Below are positions 57,850-64,000 of a stretch of DNA of 64,000 bases, piece after piece. The DNA comes from Agelas oroides (Eukaryota > Porifera > Demospongiae > Agelasida > Agelasidae): the NCBI GenBank assembly GCA_949130485.1, contig OX422186.1:2769313-2833312 (forward strand), written 5' to 3'. Made by a program: the position numbers and the translations under genes. The notes under the pieces are model-generated. The model made no database searches. It was given only the letters and a program-made list of their open reading frames with translations, and was not told where the DNA came from. The number at the start of each line of letters is the position of its first letter. The first letter of the stretch is position 1.

Positions 57850-60739
57850 CACGGCTGTTTTTCATGCAACACAAACGTTGACATTTAGTTACATGATCAA
57901 ACATCATCAGTAAGTTACGCAATCGCGTCTTGAGCTTCAAGCTTCTGTAACTTTGGTATCTATTGGCGAACTTCACTTTTTATAACTAATCAGAAAATTA
58001 CTTCTGGGTTACTTTAATGCCCATAAGCCACGTGAGTGCTACGGTGTGTTGGACTGTCTGGTTTGAGCAGTGTTTGTAGTGAACTGTGGAGTTTAGGAGG
58101 AAATCCCGTTATCTGCAGAAGTGAAATCACTCCCTGTAGAACTGAGGTCTACTAATTTTATGTCGTAACTTTTTTTTGCACCTGAGCAACTGATTGGCAA
58201 AACCAGCTATATCGTGGCTTCACATAAGTTTTGTGTACACTGGTTGGTTGTGTATACTAGCTATGTATCAGCCGTCAAACTGCTATTTAAATGGTGTAGT
58301 TAGTATGTTCCATAAGAGTTTAGGGATACAAGGCAATAGTCTTGTTCCTAGAGCCTCCCGAGAAATGTAAAGTTTAATAATAAACAGGTTGGAATGGAAG
58401 TGCACACTGTGGAATGTCAGGAATTTAAATAATTGATGACACTTCTGGCACCAGTAGAGCCTTCTGCTAACTGTACAGTCACAGAAGTGTTCTAATCCTT
58501 TTCATGACTTTTTACAGCAAAGCGAAACACAACTACTAGAAAAGATGATTCTCATGTGGTTAGCGTTTCCAAAGAACGCTCATCAGAATGCTGATCAAAA
58601 GCCCATCAGAAATGCACCTGCATATCAGGCGCAGTGAATATTCCACCCAGCCAATTTCTTTTTTTTCTTTGATTTTTCAAGGGTTTGCACTAACAAGACA
58701 GCTATAAAACTCTCTTTATATTTCCAAACACCACCCTGCAGGCATCAGGGCACACTTATTCTTGTACTTTTCACAAAGCAGGAAAATAGTCAGGTAAACT
58801 GCCTATATCACTTCGGTTCCAATATTTCGAGTCACTGTTACGCCATATAAACTGGATTTTCCTTGCAAACAGTGAACTCTTGGACACCCTACTCTTGTTT
58901 TTTCAAAAGACAGAATATTCTAGTCTACACGAGGTAGCATTTTCTGATTAACATCCGAGTTGCTAGAAGATCATTGTCACACATTGTGGAATGTAATCTT
59001 CAATGATGTCAAGCATTAAATTAGAAGAGAACAACACCTCAGCATTCTGGTGCACATGAGTAAAAACGGAAGGCAATTGACCAGACACATTTTCCCTGCA
59101 GGTACAACAGTGTGGTCTGGGAACGAGACTAAGGCACACATGCATATGATGAACCTAGCCTCATTCCCAGGCCTTCTCCGGCTCCAGTTTTCGATTGCTT
59201 GCAGTATGCAGAAATGGACAGGGAAGGCCTGGGAGATTCAGTCATGTGCTATGACATCCGGTATAGACAGATGGCAGAAGAGAGGCGGTGACCGATCGTT
59301 GTAACTCACAAAGTTTGCAATAATCAGCCTCGACTCTACCCAAACAATGAGCTGTATTGATGGTCTTCCGAATGCTACAGTCTTGAGTCCTTGGACAATA
59401 TATTACTGGAAAGGTTTTGAGATTCCTCGTCTGGCATCACCCCCCGTCTGTCTATACCTATTGTTATGTCACATCATTGTGTACATGACAAAATCTCCCA
59501 GGCCTTCCTTCCCTTTATGCATACTGCAAGTGATCAAAAACTGGAGCCAGGGAAGGCCTGGGAACGAGGCTATGATAAGCCTCCATCACGTGATTGGAGC
59601 AATTGTGCTAGTACATTTGGTGACAGTCTGACCATAGCCCCATAACTTTCTCCACAGATTGGTTGTGCAGTAGCTATATGGGATGGACAAATTTCTGTGC
59701 AAGGTACTGTGCAAAAGGTGTGGAGATATTACTAGTAAGCAGAGCCCTCACACCTGATGTACAGTCCAAGCTTTACCATCACCTCAGAAGGCATTATCAA
59801 CACCAAATTCAGGGAGTACAGCGGCGGCACACATCACTATCACCATGCGTACTACAAAGCAATTTTCCTGGATCTTCTTACTGGACAAGGACAGCTGGAT
59901 TGGACGATTGAGAGTGTTGGTGCAGAATGGACGATGGAAGTCAGCCAGGAAAATGTTGTACCTAACTGTGATGGAATTAGTGGCTGTACTGCCAGGTACG
60001 ATGGGAAAATTCCAGTGTGTTCACATGCTATTATTCTCTGAGTGACCATGGTTTATCCTCTCCTTTCAGGACCTTCCACCCACATACTGCTGGTTAAAAA
60101 TCGTTAAAGATTGCACACATTGTACAGCCGCTTTCAGCATGGCTTGTCAAAACAAAAGGACTGACTGAATTTCATACAATGCTTTTGTGTACGACCTGCC
60201 CTCTGGAACATGGTGGAAAATATTGACTGGACCATACATTCAACTATGCATGTCTACCTGGTAGATCTGTGCATTTTCTTTTGAATTTACACTTATGCAG
60301 TGGTTTTGCACAGACTCTGTTATGTTGTCCAGCCCTTTTCTTTATATGCTTGTAAATTATTGGGTAATAATCATCTGTATAGAACCTTATTAAAAAGCCC
60401 CGTTACAACTCAACTTCAGTTTTTATGTAAAGCACTTGCTATAATCTGCTTATCAGATAGTCCTTTGCTGTGAACTAAACTCTAGATGAGTGAGTGGAAG
60501 CTGGTGAAGTACACCCATTCAGCAAGGTTCCCTTGCACGCTGTTCAAAATATGCCTACTCAGTACAGCAACGAGCGAGCAGCTGCTGTGCGGTGGTCTCC
60601 AAGGGGTATTTCATATGACTTCCATGCATATTTTACTTGTCATAACTATTCTAAGCATTATTCATAATCTGCTATAACAAAAATTGTCCAATGACATTGA
60701 GTAAAACAGATTTACAGTACTATTCTAATTATACCCGTG
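57850..60739. mobile_element. 2.9-kb insertion with CACGG ends and TAGT target duplication
   Basis: Boundaries are defined by copy C. Left end TAGT|CACGGCTG, right end TACCCGTG|TAGT. A 4-bp duplication with ends beginning CAC is compatible with the CACTA/Mirage/Chapaev group, but the inverted match is only about 5 bp and no transposase is recognised. It contains the TAGCCTCG element 59156-59572. Open frames such as 59757-60041 (plus, YSGGTHHYHHAYYKAIFLDL) are unassigned. Confidence 0.6.
59156..59572. mobile_element. 417-bp TAGCCTCA/TAGCCTCG-type element
   Basis: It starts TAGCCTCATTCCCAGGCCTT and ends AAGGCCTGGGAACGAGGCTA; arms contain CTCCAGTTTTCGATTGCTTG against the inverse near 59526-59555. 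Flanks TGATGAACC and TGATAAGCC are a 9-bp duplication with two changes, so it is an older insertion. Confidence 0.75.
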
Positions 60740-60829
60740 TAGTGGATGGAACTTCAACACTACCATCGTGAACTCTGGTATATAAATCTACAAGAGAGCA
60801 AGATCCTTCTATCACCATGATTTATAAAT

Positions 60830-63515
60830 AACATTGAAATGCCCCTTTCTCAATGTACCCACCTTGCACACAAGGGGTAAGCCACGGAGAGCCATTTCTA
60901 GTGTCCACAAATCCTCTTGTGAGCCTTGTGAAGATTCCACTGACCTCATAGAAACTCTGAAAAAAGTTCGTAAGGTGGTGGTTGTGATGATTTGAGCCTA
61001 GATGAAATCCTTGCTAAAGCTAAGGTGAACAGCGATGACTATCAAAATGCCCTGTCAGTGTCTAACAATGGTAGTGTTGTTGTACTCAAGTGTAAACCAA
61101 ATGAATGCAACATTAACAACTACAATCTCCCTGTACTCTTAGTGTGGCAGGCAAACATGGATTTGCAATATGTCCTGAATGCCTATGCATGTGTCATGTA
61201 TGTGGCCTCGTACATTATGAAAACTGATCGTGCCATGGGTGAGCTATTGAAATGTGTCGCCTCTGAAACTAGAACTGAAGAGCTTAAGGTGCAAATGAAG
61301 AAAGTTGGTTCAGCCTTTCTAACCCATAGAGAAGTTAGTGCCCAAGAAGCTGTGTATAGACTACTCTCACTCCCAAAGAAACAGTTGAGCAGGTCGGTTG
61401 TGTTTATCGATACCAACCCAAAGAAAGAAAGAATAAGTGTGTTGAAAGACAACATAAAAGACCTTGATGACGATGATCCCAATGTGTTCTTAAAGAACCT
61501 ACTCGATAGGTACCAGCATAGACCACAGGAAGTACAAGCCATGTGTCTAGCTGAGTTTGCAGCTACTTTGGCCACTGATTATAAACCAAAAGACAATGAT
61601 GAAAGTCAGAGTGATGTCCTCCCTACAACTACGTAGCAGTAGTGAAGCCAAGTCCTCTCAAATCACACTGACCGATGGTTATGGTAAAATGAACAGACGT
61701 GAACGTGAAGCTGTCATTAGATTCCGAAAATACAAGGAGGCTGAGCCTAGTAACTAGTATAGATCCAAACTCATGCTGTATTTCCCATGGTACAATGAGG
61801 AAACTGACTTGCTAGGTGGTTATTCAACGTATGAAGAGCATTACCATCAAGTTTGTTCTATTGTTGTGTCCAATGAGAAAAAATACAACAAATGTGGTAT
61901 TGACGGTACCCAGTTAGATGAGAACAGTCCACCAGAGCATGCATGGAACCAAATAGCCCGACAGTGAAGCAAGTAGAGCTCAATCACTTGCAGAAGGTTC
62001 TGAAACCCTAACTGCATTGTCTGAGCAAGATACTACAGACAGTGCCAACCTGTTCACTTCAACTACTACCAGTACCTTACATGCCCGTTTTGAAAGTGCA
62101 GCCAACCGGGGAGAACTCCCACCAGATGAGTACAGAAAACTGTTGAGAGGTTTGAACACCAAACAAAGACAGATAGTCATGTTCCATAGAAACTGGTACA
62201 AGAAAGCTGTTATTGCCTTGAAACAGAATAAGCCCATTGAACCCTATCGTGTGTTTGTGAGTGGCCCTGGTGGCATTGGTAAATCCCATGTCATTAAGCT
62301 AACTCACTCTGATACCATTAAGATCCTCAGACTCTCTGGTACCATAGAACCTGATGATGTAGTAGTGTTACTCACAGCCCCCACTGGTGCTGCAGCATTC
62401 ATTATATCTGGTATGACCCTCCATTCAGTACTCCTCCTTGGTAGTGGCAAGTACAGTGGTTTCCAGCCCCTTAATCATGACCGTTTGAACTCATTAAGAA
62501 GCAAACTGTCTCATTTGACCCTGTTGATCATTGATGAAATCAGCATGGTTGGTGCAAACATGTTGCTGGAAATCCATAAGAGACTACAACAGATCAAAGC
62601 TGTTACGCCTGGTATTACCTTTGGTGGTGTTAGCATACTAGCTGTTGGAGACCTTTACCAACAACCTCCCGTATGTCAGTCCCCTGTGTTCAGTACTGTC
62701 AGTGACAGCTATGCCAAACTGTACCACTCGGGCTCATTGTGGGTTGATGAAATCCAAATGATGAAATCATGAGACAGCGTGGTGACTCTGAATTCTGTGA
62801 GCTCTTGTGTAGAATAAGAACTGCTGATCATACTGATGATGACCTTGCTACCCTGAAGTCTAGAGAAGTTACCTCAGACATGCCAAATTACCCTAATCAC
62901 GCCCTCCATGTGTATAGACTCAATACTGATGTTGATGACCGTAATAGCCACATGTTGAATGCTCTAGCTCCTAAGAGTCAACAGTACTCGACCAAAGCCT
63001 GTGATTCTATGGCTGGTCAGACTGACCATATTGACCTCTCAAACTTGTCTGACAAACGATCAGAAACTGGTGGCCTTCACAGTGTCCTTAAGTAGCAATT
63101 GGGGCCAGAGTAATGTTGACAACAAATGTACATGTGTCCGTTGGCCTCGTCAATGCTGCTAGAGGTGAAGTAGTTCGTGTTGTAACCTCTAATGACCACA
63201 AAGTCACTCATATCCTAGTTAAGTTTGACAATCCAGATGTTGGTGCTAAAGCCAAACAGTCTAGTCAGTACCGTCACCGATATTCTGATGCTGTTTTCCT
63301 GAAAAAGCACAAGGCTGTGTTTCTAGCCAAACGGAGGCGGGGTTCAGAAGTTACCCGTTTACAATTCCCATTGACCCTTGCATGGGCTATAACTATCCAT
63401 AAAGTCCAAGGTCTCACACTAGACGAAATTGTGGTTGATATGAAAGGTAGCCGTTTCAACCCTGGACAAGCATATGTAGCACTCAGTCGTGTTAAGAAAT
63501 TTGAAGCTTAGCATA
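60830..63515 (+). pseudogene. Helitron (Helentron-type) Rep/helicase, 5'-truncated and frameshifted
   Basis: Rolling-circle transposon protein. Pieces in order on the plus strand: 60992-61636, the region after the HUH nuclease (ANMDLQYVLNAYACVMYVAS, FLTHREVSAQEAVYRLLSLP); 61640-61757 and 61758-61967 in other frames (LTDGYGKMNRREREAVIRFR, LMLYFPWYNEETDLLGGYST), with TAG in place of the usual Trp codon between them; 62017-62772, the PIF1-like helicase with Walker A GPGGIGKS, Walker B LLIIDEISMVG and GDLYQQPPV; 62769-63095 after a deletion; 63113-63511 with [15 protein letters not shown] and AYVALSRVK (motif VI). The HUH nuclease motif expected upstream is not found; only a degraded stretch (about 60860-60990) precedes it, and repeat copy D ends at 60826. 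At least five disruptions make this copy non-functional, though helicase motifs are intact. Confidence 0.88.
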
Positions 63516-63610
63516 TAATGCAAAAGCCATCAAAGCTAGCCAGAATGTAAAGGATGAAATGGAAAGATTGAATAAGAACCTGTTAAGCCCTACTCAATGT
63601 GAGGTCACTA

Positions 63611-64000
63611 GTGGCTAAGCTACCCTGATATTGAATGTGATCACTCCCTTACATCTGCTAGTATCTTTTGTTTCACTGAAACATGGTTGACACCCCAACT
63701 TTCATCCCTTGGTAATCACCAAGTAATCCGATCTGACCGTACATCTAGTGATAACAAAGGAGGAGTTCTCATCAGTATACCAGCAAACATGCAAGCATCT
63801 AATGAAACTGAGTTCTCACCCAGTGGTGTCCTAATTGAAGCCCTTTCAACCACCCTTTTATTGCCCAATGGATGTTCCATCCGGCTCACTGTAGTGTACA
63901 GGTCCCCCAGTGTGTCCACTGATAACCTGCTATGTATGATGTCTGGATTATTACGCCATTTGGAAAGCTATGATATGCCATGCATTGTGTTGGGTGATTT
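63611..64000 (+). pseudogene. Endonuclease/exonuclease/phosphatase domain, runs off the window
   Basis: An open plus-strand frame from about 63617 reads IFCFTETWLT, HQVIRSDRTSSDNKGGVLIS, LTVVYRSPS and CIVLGDF, the pattern of an APE-type endonuclease (EEP superfamily: ETWL for the metal-binding Glu, GDF for the catalytic Asp). It follows the helicase in the same orientation after about 100 bp. In Helentrons this domain is fused C-terminal to the helicase; a non-LTR retrotransposon fragment is the alternative. The 3' part lies beyond the window. Confidence 0.75.

Larger units (their letters stand above)
56972..60826 (+). repeat. Repeat pair, copy D, interrupted
   Basis: It matches copy C (50375-51385) at 56972-57849 and again at 60740-60826. 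The gap is the insertion 57850-60739. After 60826 similarity stops and Helitron sequence begins. Confidence 0.8.

Overview
The window looks like nuclear DNA of a marine invertebrate animal, most likely a sponge, although species cannot be fixed from sequence alone. The reasons are animal-type split exons of an AGO-family Argonaute, a BPHL-type hydrolase remnant, pogo, hAT and Helentron-type transposons, and many small palindromic elements with TAGCCTCG-type ends. It is gene-poor and repeat-dense. No intact host gene with start, stop and all domains was found. The recognisable coding matter is host-gene fragments and transposon proteins, nearly all with frameshifts or stops.

Layout. 1-9.6 kb: a decayed intronless BPHL hydrolase copy (1226-2075, minus) between two copies of a dispersed repeat; inverted-repeat elements with 9-bp target duplications, two of which carry RecQ-helicase-like fragments (3030-3653 and 7150-7917); the second sits inside a hAT-like element with a perfect 8-bp target duplication (6955-8074). 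10-13 kb: a 943-bp inverted-repeat element carrying a copy of an Argonaute exon, a repeat copy (X1) and tRNA-like sequences. 13.7-15 kb: a frameshifted tyrosine-recombinase-like gene. 16.9-20 kb: six Argonaute exons on the minus strand, covering the L1 linker and part of PAZ, without the expected N-terminal, first-half-PAZ, MID or PIWI exons. 22.7-28 kb: a second copy of repeat X, split by a complete pogo-type transposon whose transposase ends in a PHD-like finger (22977-25888), then by another inverted-repeat element.

28.9-44.4 kb: a direct segmental duplication (A 28930-33893; B 37725-44417). Each copy carries a remnant of the same unidentified gene, broken at different places, and the same hAT-like insertion; each copy also has insertions the other lacks. 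45-57 kb: foldback elements and a repeat pair C/D (50375-51385; 56972-60826), with D split by a 2.9-kb insertion having CACGG ends and TAGT flanks. 60.8 kb to the end: a 5'-truncated, frameshifted Helitron of the Helentron type, with a PIF1 helicase followed by an endonuclease/exonuclease/phosphatase domain that runs off the window.

The main theme is small non-autonomous elements carrying pieces of cellular genes, RecQ twice and Argonaute once, with insertion ages that can be ordered from nested insertions and empty sites. One Argonaute fragment lies about 6.8 kb from its near-identical source-like exon. This resembles Pack-type gene capture, but no matching transposase was seen here.
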